NCBI RefSeq assembly: GCF_022179725.1
Contig: NZ_BPRC01000010.1
Span: 124,001-188,000, forward strand
Source: Methylorubrum aminovorans
Lineage (GTDB): Bacteria; Pseudomonadota; Alphaproteobacteria; Rhizobiales; Beijerinckiaceae
DNA length: 64,000 bases
Direction of reading: 5' to 3'
The notes under the pieces are model-generated. The model was given only the letters and a program-made list of their open reading frames with translations. It ran no database searches and was not told the origin of the DNA. The position numbers and the translations under genes are program-made. This document shows, piece by piece, positions 8,587 to 18,003 of this stretch; positions within the stretch are counted from its first letter, which is position 1; each line of letters begins with the position of its first letter.

Positions 8587-10077
8587 TCACATCGCCGTCG
8601 TCGCGCCCGCACCCTCCTCGCGGCCGATGCGGCTGTGCTTGCGGCTCCAGGCGAAGTAGATCACGAGGCCGATCGCCAGCCAGATGATCAGGCGCAGCCA
8701 GGTATCGCCGTCGAGCGAGAGCATCATCGCAAGGCAGAACAGCGCGCCGAGGATCGGCACGAACGGCACCAGCGGCGTGCGGTAGGCGCGCGGGGCGTCG
8801 GGCTGGGTGCGGCGCAGGATGATCACACCGGCACAGACGAGGATGAAGGCGAGCAAGGTACCAATGCTCGTCATGTGGCCGAGCTGCGAGATCGGCAGGA
8901 AGCCGCCGAGCGCGCTGGTAAACACCATGAAGAACAGGTTCGAGCGGTAGGGCGTCTTCCACTTCGGATGGATCGCCGAGAAGAAGCCCGGCAGGAGGCG
9001 ATCCTTCGACATCGAGTAGAACACTCGGCTCTGGCCGAGCAGCAGCACGAGGATCACGGTCGAGAAGCCGCAGATCACGCCGAAGGTGACGAGGCTCTTC
9101 AGCCACGGATACGGGGTCGCGGCGATCGCGGTGTTCACCGGGGCGGCGTCACCCCGCATGGCGTCGTAGTGGACGAGGCCGGTCAGCACGCCCGCAAACG
9201 CGATGTAGAGCGCGGTGCAGATCGCGAGCGAGCCGAGAATGCCGATCATCATGTTGCGCTGGGGGTTCTTGGCCTCCTGCGCCGCGGTCGAGACCGCGTC
9301 GAAGCCGACATAGGCGAAGAACACCACGCCGGCCGCGCGCATCACGCCGCTCCAGCCGTACTCGCCGAAGGTGCCGGTGTTGGCCGGCAGAAAGGGGTCG
9401 TAGTTCTGGGCCTTGATGTAGAACAGGCCGACCCCGATCACGGTGATCACCACCGCGAGCTTGATCAGCACCACCACGCCGTTGACGCGCGCCGAGGAGC
9501 GGATGCCGACGATGAGCAGGGCCGAGGTCAGGACCACGATCAGGATCGCCGGCAGGTTGACGAGGCCGTGCGCCATCGTGCCGTCGGCGAGCTGGTAGGT
9601 CTCGAAGGGCGAGTGCACGAGGGAGCCCGGCAGGTTGATGCCGAGGGTATCACGCATGAAGCGGGTGACGTAGCGCGACCAGCTCACCGAGACGGTGGCG
9701 GCGCCGACCGCGTATTCGAGCACCAGATCCCAGCCGATGATCCAGGCGATGAATTCGCCCATCGTGGCATAGGTGTAGGTGTAGGCCGAGCCCGCGACCG
9801 GGATCATGCCGGCCAGCTCGCTGTAGCACATGCCGGCGAGCGCGCAGCCGATGGCGGCGATGGCAAACGAGAGCGTCACGGCCGGGCCCGCATGCTCCGC
9901 GGCGGCGATGCCGGTGAGCGAGAACAGGCCCGCTCCGATCACCGCGCCGATGCCGAGACCGACCAAGCTCCAAGGGCCGAGATGGCGTTCCAGCTTGTTT
10001 TCGCCGGATTCGGCGTCGGCGTTGAGCCGTTCCAGCGTCTTGATCCGAAAGAGATCACTCGCCAAGCCTGACGCCAT
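8587..10077 (-). CDS. APC-family (cationic) amino-acid permease
   Basis: About 496 residues with roughly twelve transmembrane helices. After a charged 40-residue lead, the first helix carries LGIGAVIGAGLFSLTG, the unwound substrate-binding motif of the APC superfamily. The segment after it, SELAGMIPVAGSAYTYTYAT, is typical of the cationic amino acid transporter branch (YfnA/CAT-like). The ATG at 10077 is preceded by GGGGGTGAG at good spacing, so the longer upstream frame is discarded. It stands alone, convergent with the MBL hydrolase and ending at a shared hairpin. The substrate cannot be told from sequence. Confidence 0.88.
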   Translation of the reverse strand: MASGLASDLFRIKTLERLNADAESGENKLERHLGPWSLVGLGIGAVIGAGLFSLTGIAAAEHAGPAVTLSFAIAAIGCALAGMCYSELAGMIPVAGSAYTYTYATMGEFIAWIIGWDLVLEYAVGAATVSVSWSRYVTRFMRDTLGINLPGSLVHSPFETYQLADGTMAHGLVNLPAILIVVLTSALLIVGIRSSARVNGVVVLIKLAVVITVIGVGLFYIKAQNYDPFLPANTGTFGEYGWSGVMRAAGVVFFAYVGFDAVSTAAQEAKNPQRNMMIGILGSLAICTALYIAFAGVLTGLVHYDAMRGDAAPVNTAIAATPYPWLKSLVTFGVICGFSTVILVLLLGQSRVFYSMSKDRLLPGFFSAIHPKWKTPYRSNLFFMVFTSALGGFLPISQLGHMTSIGTLLAFILVCAGVIILRRTQPDAPRAYRTPLVPFVPILGALFCLAMMLSLDGDTWLRLIIWLAIGLVIYFAWSRKHSRIGREEGAGATTAM

Positions 10078-10240
10078 GTCCGTCTCACCCCCCGCTTGAT
10101 GCCGCCGCTCCCGATGAGAGGGAAGGCACGGCGTCACATCTCGTAGATCAACCGCGAAACCGGCATGTGCGCAACGGCCGGCCGTGACAAGACCGTGCAA
10201 GGAAACGGCCAAGATGTCGCGATCCGCTGTCGGATTCGCG

Positions 10241-10924
10241 TCACAGCGGCCAGGAAACGTCGCGGTAGGCCCCGTCCCAGAACCCGTATTCGAGGCGGGT
10301 CGCGTGGGTGTAGGCCGCGTGCATGCGCTCCCGCAGGAGGGGTGAGGCGTCCGCCGCGGCCTCGTCGGTCGCGGCGATCATCGCGGCCACCGCCGCGCCG
10401 AATTCCTCGCCGGCATAGGTGTCGATCCAGGCGCGATAGGGATTGTCGGAGTCCGCGCGGGAGAAGATGTCGCGGCCGACCTCGGCATAGATCCAGAAAC
10501 AGGGCAGGAGCGCCCCGAGCACGACTTCGTAGGGCTCGGCATAGGCCGTCGCCGTCAGCCACGCGACGTAGTGGTCGCAGGCGGGCGAGAGCGGCGTCGC
10601 GGCAAAGGTCCGAGCATCGATGCCGTAGGCCTGGAAGAAGCCGCCGTGTAGGGCCCGCTCGACCACGATGGCGGTCTCGGCGCCGCGGGCGAACTGCACG
10701 ATCCGGTCGGGGTGCGGCGCCTTGGCGGCGGCGAGCGCCAGCGCTCGGCCGAAGCCGATCAGGTAATGCGCATCCTGGACGATGTAGCGGCGGAAGCGCT
10801 CAGGGCTCAGCGAGCCCTCCGCCAGTTCCGCGTTGAACGGCATCCTCCGGATGGTCTCGTAGGCCGCGAGATTGCGGGCCCAGGCCTCCTGCGTGAAGCG
10901 CCCGGCAGAGGGGGTATCGGCCAA
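10241..10924 (-). CDS. tenA: TenA family thiaminase II/aminopyrimidine aminohydrolase
   Basis: 227 residues, the family's normal length. TenA hydrolyses aminopyrimidine breakdown products of thiamine so that the pyrimidine can be salvaged. The nucleophile Cys lies in LLPCFWIYAEVG, the standard TenA active-site segment, and the C-terminal THATRLEYGFWDGAY contains the conserved late Glu/Phe-Trp block. No other thiamine gene and no TPP riboswitch is nearby, so its regulation is not visible. It lies 26 bases downstream of the response regulator gene on the same strand and may be the last gene of that operon. Confidence 0.9.
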   Translation of the reverse strand: MADTPSAGRFTQEAWARNLAAYETIRRMPFNAELAEGSLSPERFRRYIVQDAHYLIGFGRALALAAAKAPHPDRIVQFARGAETAIVVERALHGGFFQAYGIDARTFAATPLSPACDHYVAWLTATAYAEPYEVVLGALLPCFWIYAEVGRDIFSRADSDNPYRAWIDTYAGEEFGAAVAAMIAATDEAAADASPLLRERMHAAYTHATRLEYGFWDGAYRDVSWPL

Positions 10925-10950
10925 GAACGGCGCTCCGTCTTCGAGGAAAA

Positions 10951-11640
10951 TCAGCCCTGCCGTTGCGCCTGCGTCACCGCCACGTGGATCAGTTCGGCCA
11001 GCGTGCGCACCTTGAGCTTCTGACGCATCTGCGAGCAGGCGTTGGTGACGGTCTTGTAGCTGACCGAGAGGTCGGCGGCGATGGCGCCGTAGGACTTGCC
11101 CTGGGCGAGGCGGGCGAGGATCTGCTGCTCGCGCGGCGTCAGCTGGGTCTCCGGCGTGCGGCGTGGATCGGCGCGCAGCATGGCGACCTCGGTCGCCAGC
11201 CGCCGGTCGAGATAGACCTCGCCCGCACGCACGCGTTCAAAGGCCTGGAACAGCTCGTTCGAGGCGTGATCCTTCAGGACGTAGCCGAGCGCCCCGGCCT
11301 CCAGCGCCCGCGAGACGATGACCGGATCGTTGTGCATCGAGAAGACGAGGACACGGGTCTCGGGCTCGATGGCGCGCATGCGCCGGATCAGGGCGAGGCC
11401 GGCCAGCCCGCTGCCCTGGAAGGTCAGGTCGCAGATCACCACCGGCGGGCGCAGACGGTGGAAGGCGCGGTAGCCGGAGACGACGCCGGTCGCCTCCACC
11501 ACGGTCTCGATCCCGGCATCCTCCAGCACGCGGCGGCAGCCCTGCAGGACGATCGGGTGATCATCGATGACCAGAACCGGGACGGGTCCGCCCTTGCTCG
11601 ACGCCGCTTTCATCACGGGGCTGCTGACCGGGGCGTTCAT
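10951..11640 (-). CDS. NarL/LuxR-family response regulator
   Basis: 229 residues. The N-terminal receiver has VLVIDDHPIVLQGC (acidic pocket), the phosphoacceptor in VVICDLTFQGSGL, and a Lys in GYVLKDHASNEL. The C-terminal LuxR-type helix-turn-helix runs from LTPREQQILARLAQGKSY through YKTVTNACSQMRQKLKV. The ATG at 11640 (MNAPVSS) is chosen because the longer frame only reads through the kinase gene. The start lies about ten bases beyond the kinase stop, which makes kinase and regulator a clear two-component operon. The arrangement resembles Paracoccus MoxXY. Confidence 0.9.
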   Translation of the reverse strand: MNAPVSSPVMKAASSKGGPVPVLVIDDHPIVLQGCRRVLEDAGIETVVEATGVVSGYRAFHRLRPPVVICDLTFQGSGLAGLALIRRMRAIEPETRVLVFSMHNDPVIVSRALEAGALGYVLKDHASNELFQAFERVRAGEVYLDRRLATEVAMLRADPRRTPETQLTPREQQILARLAQGKSYGAIAADLSVSYKTVTNACSQMRQKLKVRTLAELIHVAVTQAQRQG

Positions 11641-11650
11641 CTGACACGCA

Positions 11651-13129
11651 TCACTTGGGTTGCGGCGCGGGCGGAGGCGGAACCTCGCTGCCGTCGCGCT
11701 CGGGATCGATCGGGAGGGTGATCCGGACAACGGTTCCGGAGGCGCCGTTGTCAAGAGAAGCCGTGTCGAGGCGGAACTGGCCACCGAGCGCCTCGACCCG
11801 CTCGCGCATGCCGGACAGGCCGAGGCCGACGCGGTGGCCGGGCGCGATGCCGGTGCCGTCATCCTCGACGCTGATCCGAAGAGTCATCAGACCGGCGGCG
11901 TCGGACTCCTGCGCCACGCGGGCCCTGACATGGCGGGCATCGCCATGGCGCACGGCATTGGTGCTGCTCTCTTGGATGCAGCGGAACACGGTGAGGTCGA
12001 CGATGTCGCCGTAGCCTTGAGCCAGCCCCTCGAACGAGCCCTCGAAACGCGTCTCGGGATGGCGCCGCTGGAAGTCGCGCAGGAGGAGGTTGAGGCAGTC
12101 GGCGAGCGGCACCTCGCCGAGGCCGTGCGGGCGCAGCCGGTTGAGAAGGTCCCGGTTGAGGACCTGAACCTGACCGACGATGCTGCCGATATCCCCGGCG
12201 CGCGAAGCGAGCCGACCGCGGTCGATCTCGCCGGGGCTGGCGGCGAGCCGCGCCACGGAGGCCGCGTTCGCCTCCAGGGCGAACAGGCAGGGACCGAACT
12301 CGTCGTGGAGTTCCAGCGCGATACGGGCGCGCTCGTCGTCCTGAGCCGTCAGGAGCTGGCGGTTGAGACGGCCGTTGGCGGCCCGCGCCTCTGACAACGC
12401 CCCGGCCACGCGATTGAACCGTTCGGCGATCACCGCCAATTCGCGGGAGGCGGGCGGGTCGAGATGGGCGGTGTAGTCGTGCCGCTCCAGCCGGGTCAGC
12501 CCGTTCGCGAGGCGGCCGAGCGGTCGCAGGATGCGCCCGAGCGCCAGGGTAAGGGCGGCGAGCACCGCGAGGTTCAGGATCAGGCTGGCGAGCGCCAGCG
12601 AGCGGGCATAACCCCACACCTCCTCGATCTCGTCGAGGGGCTGGGTCGTGATCGCGGCGGTGCCGATCCGCTCGCCGCGCACGATGATCGGCAGATCGTG
12701 CTGGTGCGGCTCCGGGGCGATCAGCCGGACGAACCAGCGCGGCGCCGTGCGCTGCTCGCGCCCCTGCTCGGACGGACCGAAGCCGACCCGCTGCCCTTCC
12801 GCATTGAGGATCGTCACGCGCACATGGCGCAGGGCCTGAAAGCGCAGGTCGAGGGTGTGGAGCACGCTCTCGGGACTCGGGCTGCGCAGGGAGCGGATGG
12901 TGTCGGCCACCAAGGGCTCGACGGTGGCGAGACTGGCCGCCATCTCGACCTTCACGGCACTGCGCGCGGTCAGAACGATCACGCCGCATGAGACCAGGGC
13001 GGCGACGACGTCGATGGCGAGTACGATCAGGATCAGGCGCGTGCGCGTCGGCCAGCCGGCCCAGAACGGCACGGCGGCCCGATCCTGCGCCGCGTCGGCG
13101 TTGGGATCGGACGTCGGTTGCGCCATCAT
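11651..13129 (-). CDS. NarX/MoxY-type sensor histidine kinase
   Basis: About 492 residues. Two transmembrane helices (about residues 32-55 and 195-220) bracket a periplasmic sensor of about 140 residues of the LapD/MoxY N-terminal type. A HAMP-like region follows (LGRILRPLGRLANGLTRLE), then a coiled linker, a HisKA_3 H-box with the His in RIALELHDEFG, and an HATPase domain with VEDDGTGI and GLGLSGMRERVEALGG. This kinase subtype pairs with NarL-like regulators, and one lies directly downstream. The start at MMAQPTSD (13129) is a judgement; no strong ribosome site is visible. In Paracoccus the similar MoxXY pair controls methanol oxidation, but the role here is unknown. Confidence 0.86.
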   Translation of the reverse strand: MMAQPTSDPNADAAQDRAAVPFWAGWPTRTRLILIVLAIDVVAALVSCGVIVLTARSAVKVEMAASLATVEPLVADTIRSLRSPSPESVLHTLDLRFQALRHVRVTILNAEGQRVGFGPSEQGREQRTAPRWFVRLIAPEPHQHDLPIIVRGERIGTAAITTQPLDEIEEVWGYARSLALASLILNLAVLAALTLALGRILRPLGRLANGLTRLERHDYTAHLDPPASRELAVIAERFNRVAGALSEARAANGRLNRQLLTAQDDERARIALELHDEFGPCLFALEANAASVARLAASPGEIDRGRLASRAGDIGSIVGQVQVLNRDLLNRLRPHGLGEVPLADCLNLLLRDFQRRHPETRFEGSFEGLAQGYGDIVDLTVFRCIQESSTNAVRHGDARHVRARVAQESDAAGLMTLRISVEDDGTGIAPGHRVGLGLSGMRERVEALGGQFRLDTASLDNGASGTVVRITLPIDPERDGSEVPPPPAPQPK

Positions 13130-13636
13130 CGGCGACAGATCGGGTTGCAGTGCGGCGGGATTCGGCACGGGCCCTCGCGGTCGGTCAGGCCACCGCCCGC
13201 CGAGGGCACCGCGGACCGGCTCGGCCCGGGACAATTCGGCAAGCCGACATCGGATAAAAGTCTCAGATCTCTACTCTTTCGGCACGGACGGCACCGTGGC
13301 CGATCGCTCGGCGAAAGTCCATGCCGGGGCCGCGCCGCAGGGTCGCACGGCCCACTGATGTTTCTCTTATGGTCGCCGGCCTCGAAAGCGGCGCGAGCGC
13401 TCTTGCGGGTTACACGCTCCGTTAAATCGCGTCCGATAAGAACGTCGGCGAGAACAGATCGGGGCGAGACTTGTCCGCGGCACATGCCGTCCGGTCAGGT
13501 TTGTCCGCCTCGGAGATTCCGCTAGATTCGTGTGGATGGCCGGCGCCTGAATTCTGTTCAGGCCGCGCGGACATCTTGCCGCCGCATTGCCGAGGCCGTG
13601 TTGTTGCAGGGGTACAACGTGCAAGAGGCCGGCCGC
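13130..13636. other. divergent intergenic region
   Basis: About 507 bases between the kinase gene and the Pro/Ala-rich protein gene. I see no gene and no convincing promoter; GTTAAAT and GATAAAAG are the only AT-rich patches. Long frames on both strands read as shadows. Confidence 0.4.
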
Positions 13637-14602
13637 ATGTCGGTGGCGATTCATCCGTCCGAAGCCCGTCCGTCCGAGGCGAGAGCCCAGGCCCGGTTCC
13701 GGCTGCCCGTGATCGCGGGCGTCGCCGGCGGGGGCGTGGCCCTCGTCGTCTTCGCCGTCGGGGCGTTCTCGTTCTTCTCCGATCTCGCCGATCCGCGGAG
13801 CCGGCCGACCCGGATCGCACCGGTCGCCTCGCAATGGCCCGACCTGAAGGACGGTGTTCCGGCCCTGGCGCCAACGACGGGCGGACCCGTGATCGAACCG
13901 CGCCGGGCGAGTCTTCCGTCCGCCGAACCCGCGCCGGCGCCATCGCCTCCTCTGCCGGTCCAAGCAGCGGCCGCCATCCCGGTCGCGGCACCGGCTCAAG
14001 CCACGGCGCCCGCCCAAACCGCACCGACGGCCCAAGCGACCCTGCCCGCTCAAGCCACGCCACCGACCCAAGCCGCACTGCCCGCCCGAGGCGCAGCGAC
14101 GGTTCAAGCCGCCGCGGCGTCGCCGGCGCGGGGCACCCCTCCGATCGAACCCGCCTCCACGCTCCCGGCCACGGGCCGCACGGCGGCAGCGCTGGCCCCC
14201 GCCAAGGTCACGGTCCCTCTGCCTCCGAGCCGGAGCGAGACCGTCCGGGCCAAGACGGAACAGCCCGCCAAGTTCGTCTCGCTGCCCGCGCCGAAGGCGA
14301 AGCCTGAGATCGCCAAGGCTGAGGCCAGGGTTGAGGCTAAGTCTGAATCCAAACCCGAGGCGAAGGCCGAAACCGCGAAAGCCGATGCCGCCCGCAAGGC
14401 GATGCCGGCTCCCCGCAACCGGACGGCGGAGACGCGGCCGACCCAGACCGCTTCGGCGCAGCCGCCCGCAGCCAACCCGGCGCAGGATTCGGCGGACGAA
14501 CCCGAACTGCTCGGCGTCAAGATTCCGGGCGGTCGCCAGATCCGCGAGGGCTGGGACGCCGCCGTGAGCGGCCTGCTCGGCAAAAAGTCCGGCAACGAGT
14601 AG
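13637..14602 (+). CDS. single-pass membrane protein with Pro/Ala-rich region, unknown function
   Basis: About 321 residues. A transmembrane helix (VIAGVAGGGVALVVFAVGAF, about residues 22-41) follows a short cytoplasmic N-terminus. Next comes a long low-complexity Ala/Pro/Thr/Gln stretch with short repeats such as AQATAPAQ and AQATLPAQATPP, then a Lys/Glu/Ala-rich segment. The C-terminus (PELLGVKIPGGRQIREGWDA) is the only part with ordinary composition and is probably the conserved end. The layout suggests a spacer that carries a small C-terminal element across the periplasm. I recognise no family. The ATG at 13637 is chosen over 13532 because the helix then sits near the N-terminus. Confidence 0.6.
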   Translation: MSVAIHPSEARPSEARAQARFRLPVIAGVAGGGVALVVFAVGAFSFFSDLADPRSRPTRIAPVASQWPDLKDGVPALAPTTGGPVIEPRRASLPSAEPAPAPSPPLPVQAAAAIPVAAPAQATAPAQTAPTAQATLPAQATPPTQAALPARGAATVQAAAASPARGTPPIEPASTLPATGRTAAALAPAKVTVPLPPSRSETVRAKTEQPAKFVSLPAPKAKPEIAKAEARVEAKSESKPEAKAETAKADAARKAMPAPRNRTAETRPTQTASAQPPAANPAQDSADEPELLGVKIPGGRQIREGWDAAVSGLLGKKSGNE

Positions 14603-14929
14603 CCGTTCGTAGACCGATCGGCCGCCAGCGCGCCGATCGCGAGCTTTCCCGACGATTTTCCGTTTAACCGCCTCGGTCTCGCCTCCGTCATCGCGGGGCG
14701 ACGTCGTGGCGCGACCTACCCGAAGAGGTTGCGCCCTCGATCGCTTCGGTTCGCCCCCACCGCCGTCATTCCGGGCGACGGAGGCGTTCAAGCCACGACG
14801 GGCTTCCACGTCCTGCCCCAGCGCCGAATCGTGGGTGGATCCCAGGCTTACGCCGTGCGCCTCCGGGATGACGGCGAGAGGGCTGATCCCTAACGATCCG
14901 CCGGCAATGCGATCGCCCGGCGGCTTCGC
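14603..14929. repeat. intergenic region with degenerate interspersed repeat
   Basis: 327 bases without a gene. It contains GATCGCTTCGG, CGTCATTCCGGGCG and CCGGGATGACGGCGAGAG, pieces of the palindromic intergenic repeats common in Rhizobiales genomes and seen again near 26.7 and 48.1 kb. Confidence 0.5.
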
Positions 14930-16633
14930 TCAGCCGCCCCGGCCGGTCTTGGTCGCCTCGCGGCGGTGACGCTGGGCTCGGGGGCTCTTCGGCGCCTTGG
15001 CGGGTGCGGGACCATCCCCCTGCATCCGCTCGATGCGGACATCCGCCGGCCCGCGCCGGGCGAAGGCGGCAGCGAAATCCTCCGCGGCGCTGGCTCGCAC
15101 CTCGAAGGCGGTCTCGTTGTCGAAGATCCGGATCGCGCCGATATCACCGCGGCCGATCTGTCCGCGACGGGTCAGCATCGGCAGCAGGCGGCGCGGCTCG
15201 ACCCGGTCGCGGCGGCCGAGATTGAGCCGGAACCAGGCGGCCGGCTCGTCCTCGCCGATCCGCGGGGCGCCGACCGGAACGCCGCGAGAATCCGGGCGAC
15301 GGCTGGTCTCGTAGGCCGGATCGCTGACTTCTTCCGGGACAGGGATGCGCGAGCGGTAGAGCCGGGCGAAGGCGGCGGCGAGACGCTCGGGCGGGCAGCG
15401 CTCCATCAGCGCCTCGGCCCATTCCCGCTCCCACTCGCGGTCCTCTTCCGTCTCGGGCTCGGCGAGCAGCGGATCGGACATCATCCGCTCGCGGTCGAGG
15501 GCGCGGATCTCGTCCGCATTCGGCGGGCCGCTCCAATCGGGGCTGACCTTGGCGATGGCGAACATCTGCTCGGCGCGCCGCCGCCGCGCGGGCGGCACCA
15601 GCACGACGCTCGTGCCTTTGCGGCCTGCGCGGCCGGTACGGCCGGAGCGGTGCTGCATCACCTCGGCATCGTGCGGCAGGTCGGCGTGGATGACGAGGTC
15701 GAGCCCCGGCAGGTCGATGCCGCGTGCGGCGACGTCGGTGGCGACGCAGACGCGGGCGCGACCGTCGCGCAGGGCCTGGAGCGCCGCGTTGCGCTCGCCC
15801 TGGCCGAGTTCGCCCGAGAGCGCCACGGCCGAGAAGCCGCGCTCGGTCAGCGAGGCCTGGAGATGGCGCACCCCGTCGCGGGTGTTGCAGAACACGATCG
15901 CCACCGGCGCATCGACGTAGCGCAGCACGTTGACGACGGCGTGCTCGACCTCGCGCGGCATCACACGCACGGCGCGGTAGACGATATCGGCATGCCCACG
16001 GGTCTCGCCGGCGACCGCGAGGCGCAGGGCGTCGCGCTGGTAGCTCTCGGCGAGTGCGACGATGGCCTTCGGCAGGGTTGCCGAGAACAGCAGGGTGCGG
16101 CGGTCCGCCGGGGTTTCAGCGAGGATGAATTCGAGATCCTCGCGGAAGCCCATATCGAGCATCTCGTCGGCCTCATCGAGGACGACGGCGCGCAGTTCGT
16201 CAGTGACGAGCCGGCCCCGCTCCATGTGGTCGCGCAGACGCCCCGGCGTCCCGACGACGATGTGGACACCGGCCTCCAGCGCGCGGGCCTCGCGGCGCGG
16301 GTCCATGCCGCCGACGCAGGGAACGACCCGCGCCCCGGTCTGCGCATAGAGCCAGGTCAGCTCGCGCTGCACCTGAAGCGCCAGTTCGCGGGTCGGCGCG
16401 ATGACGAGGGCCAGCGGCGCGGCCGGCGGCGGTAGGGTCTCCTCGGGCCCGAGCAGCGTGCCGGCGATGGCGAGACCGAAGGCGACAGTCTTGCCCGAGC
16501 CGGTCTGGGCCGAGACGAGCAGGTCACGGTCCGGCGCGGCATCGAGCACCGCCTGCTGGACGGGGGTCGGCTCGGCATAGTTGCGCTCGGTGAGCGCCCG
16601 GGCGAGGGGGGAGGGCAGAGACGGAAATGGCAA
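14930..16633 (-). CDS. DEAD-box ATP-dependent RNA helicase with DbpA-type RNA-binding domain
   Basis: About 567 residues. All core motifs are present in order: Q motif in NYAEPTPVQQAVL, Walker A AQTGSGKT, PTRELALQ, DEAD in VLDEADEMLD, SAT in LFSATLP, and ARGIDLPGLD plus HRSGRTGRAG. A DbpA-like RNA-binding domain closes the protein (RLNLGRRDRVEPRRLLPML, then DIGAIRIFDNETAFEV), after a helical linker. It probably remodels structured RNA, perhaps during ribosome assembly. There is no in-frame ATG near the domain; I take the TTG at 16633 (reading LPFPSLPSPL). The longer frame upstream overlaps the HD-GYP gene and is not protein-like. The C-terminus is basic, as in related helicases. Confidence 0.85.
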   Translation of the reverse strand: MPFPSLPSPLARALTERNYAEPTPVQQAVLDAAPDRDLLVSAQTGSGKTVAFGLAIAGTLLGPEETLPPPAAPLALVIAPTRELALQVQRELTWLYAQTGARVVPCVGGMDPRREARALEAGVHIVVGTPGRLRDHMERGRLVTDELRAVVLDEADEMLDMGFREDLEFILAETPADRRTLLFSATLPKAIVALAESYQRDALRLAVAGETRGHADIVYRAVRVMPREVEHAVVNVLRYVDAPVAIVFCNTRDGVRHLQASLTERGFSAVALSGELGQGERNAALQALRDGRARVCVATDVAARGIDLPGLDLVIHADLPHDAEVMQHRSGRTGRAGRKGTSVVLVPPARRRRAEQMFAIAKVSPDWSGPPNADEIRALDRERMMSDPLLAEPETEEDREWEREWAEALMERCPPERLAAAFARLYRSRIPVPEEVSDPAYETSRRPDSRGVPVGAPRIGEDEPAAWFRLNLGRRDRVEPRRLLPMLTRRGQIGRGDIGAIRIFDNETAFEVRASAAEDFAAAFARRGPADVRIERMQGDGPAPAKAPKSPRAQRHRREATKTGRGG

Positions 16634-16794
16634 GGGAGGTGCGCCTTCGGACCGGCGATCATCGGCCGGATCGGAATCAAGCGCCGCTTCTAGCCGCAAG
16701 CGGACGCGCCGACCACTACCTGCACCGCGTGGGGGCGTTGCATGCGGGCCAGAGCCGCTCGCCTGCGTGATGAACTGCGGAACGACGAGCGCGC

Positions 16795-17859
16795 TTACGC
16801 CGCTCGCTCCTCCACCAGGGCGACGATGTCCTCCCAGCGCGAGAGGAAGGCGGCGACGCAGGCCGGGTCGAAATGCCGCCCGGACTCGGCCTCCAGATGA
16901 GCGCGCGCCCGGTCCAGGGACCATGCGGGCTTGTAGCTTCTTGCGGAGATCAGCGCGTCGAACACGTCGGCGACGGCGACGATCCGGCCGGAGCAGGGGA
17001 TCTCCTCGCCCCTGAGGCCGCGGGGATAGCCGGTGCCGTCCCAGCGCTCGTGGTGGGTCAGGGCGATCTCGGCGGCGATCTGAAGCAGGCGCGAGGAGCT
17101 GTCGTGCAGCATGTGGTAGCCACGCAACGCGTGCTGGCGCATCTCCTCCCACTCCTCGGGCGTGAGGGGGCCGGCCTTCATCAGGATGTGATCGGGAACC
17201 CCGATCTTGCCGATATCGTGCATGGTCGAGGCGAGCGCGACGTCGTCGGCTTCCGCAGGTGACAGGCCGAGCCCCTCAGCCACGGCGATGACGCAGCCGG
17301 CCACGCGGGTCAGATGGTCGCCGGCCCGGTCGTCGCGGAACTCGGCGGCCAGCATCAGACGGCGGATCAGCTCACGCTCTCGCGCCACCGCTTCGGCCGC
17401 CGCCCGCATCGCGTCGCGCCGCATCGCCTGCGCGCGGTCGTCGTTCTCCCGGCGCGCCAGGGCGAGATCGATCAGCACACCGACCCGGTCCTGCAATTCG
17501 CCGGCATCGAAGGGTTTGGACAGCACGTCGGTCGCGCCGGCCTCCCGGCCGATCCGGCGCAGGGTCCGCGCCTCACCGCCGGCCACCAGCAGGAGGGGCG
17601 TGCGCGCGAGGCTGTCCTGCTCCCGCAGGGCGCGGATCAGGGCCGGGGCGTCGAAACGCTCGGGCTCGGCTTCCACCACGATCACGGCGGGCGCCTCGGC
17701 GACGAGATCCTCGACGACGCGACCCGAGACGGCGACGATGCTGGCGCTGCAGGGCTGGCCGCGCAGGGCGAGGACCAGGGGGGCCGGGGTTCGCGCCGCC
17801 ACGACAGCGACGACCGCGTTCCCGCTTCCTTCCGCGCCGCCCGTCATCGCGTCATCCAT
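16795..17859 (-). CDS. HD-GYP domain protein with degenerate receiver (RpfG-like)
   Basis: 354 residues. Residues about 15-135 have a response-regulator fold, but the phosphoacceptor position reads VIVVEAEPERFDA, with Glu instead of Asp; the conserved Lys in VLSKPFDAGEL remains. A coiled linker leads to an HD-GYP phosphodiesterase: MHDIGKIGVPDHIL (HD), HALRGYHML, and HHERWDGTGYPRGL (GYP). HD-GYP enzymes degrade cyclic di-GMP. The Glu may mimic a permanently phosphorylated state; this is inference. A CtrA-like site lies about 65 bases upstream of the start. The helicase gene follows on the same strand. Confidence 0.88.
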   Translation of the reverse strand: MDDAMTGGAEGSGNAVVAVVAARTPAPLVLALRGQPCSASIVAVSGRVVEDLVAEAPAVIVVEAEPERFDAPALIRALREQDSLARTPLLLVAGGEARTLRRIGREAGATDVLSKPFDAGELQDRVGVLIDLALARRENDDRAQAMRRDAMRAAAEAVARERELIRRLMLAAEFRDDRAGDHLTRVAGCVIAVAEGLGLSPAEADDVALASTMHDIGKIGVPDHILMKAGPLTPEEWEEMRQHALRGYHMLHDSSSRLLQIAAEIALTHHERWDGTGYPRGLRGEEIPCSGRIVAVADVFDALISARSYKPAWSLDRARAHLEAESGRHFDPACVAAFLSRWEDIVALVEERAA

Positions 17860-17924
17860 GGCGATCCCGACGCGGCCCGCCGCCCGCCGACTCCCGATCG
17901 CCGCATCATGCGTGCCTGAACATG

Positions 17925-17940
17925 GTTAACCGAAATTGAA
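17925..17940 (-). promoter_or_regulatory. candidate CtrA binding site
   Basis: On the plus strand this reads GTTAA, seven bases, TGAA, which matches the full CtrA consensus TTAA-N7-TTAA with one change. It sits upstream of the minus-strand HD-GYP gene. CtrA controls cell-cycle and motility genes in alphaproteobacteria. The call rests on the motif alone. Confidence 0.35.
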
Positions 17941-18003
17941 ACGATTCGTCCGATCTTCGAGCGGTCCGGGCCGCCGTGCAAGCCGCAGGCCGGCCGCTTC
18001 GTT

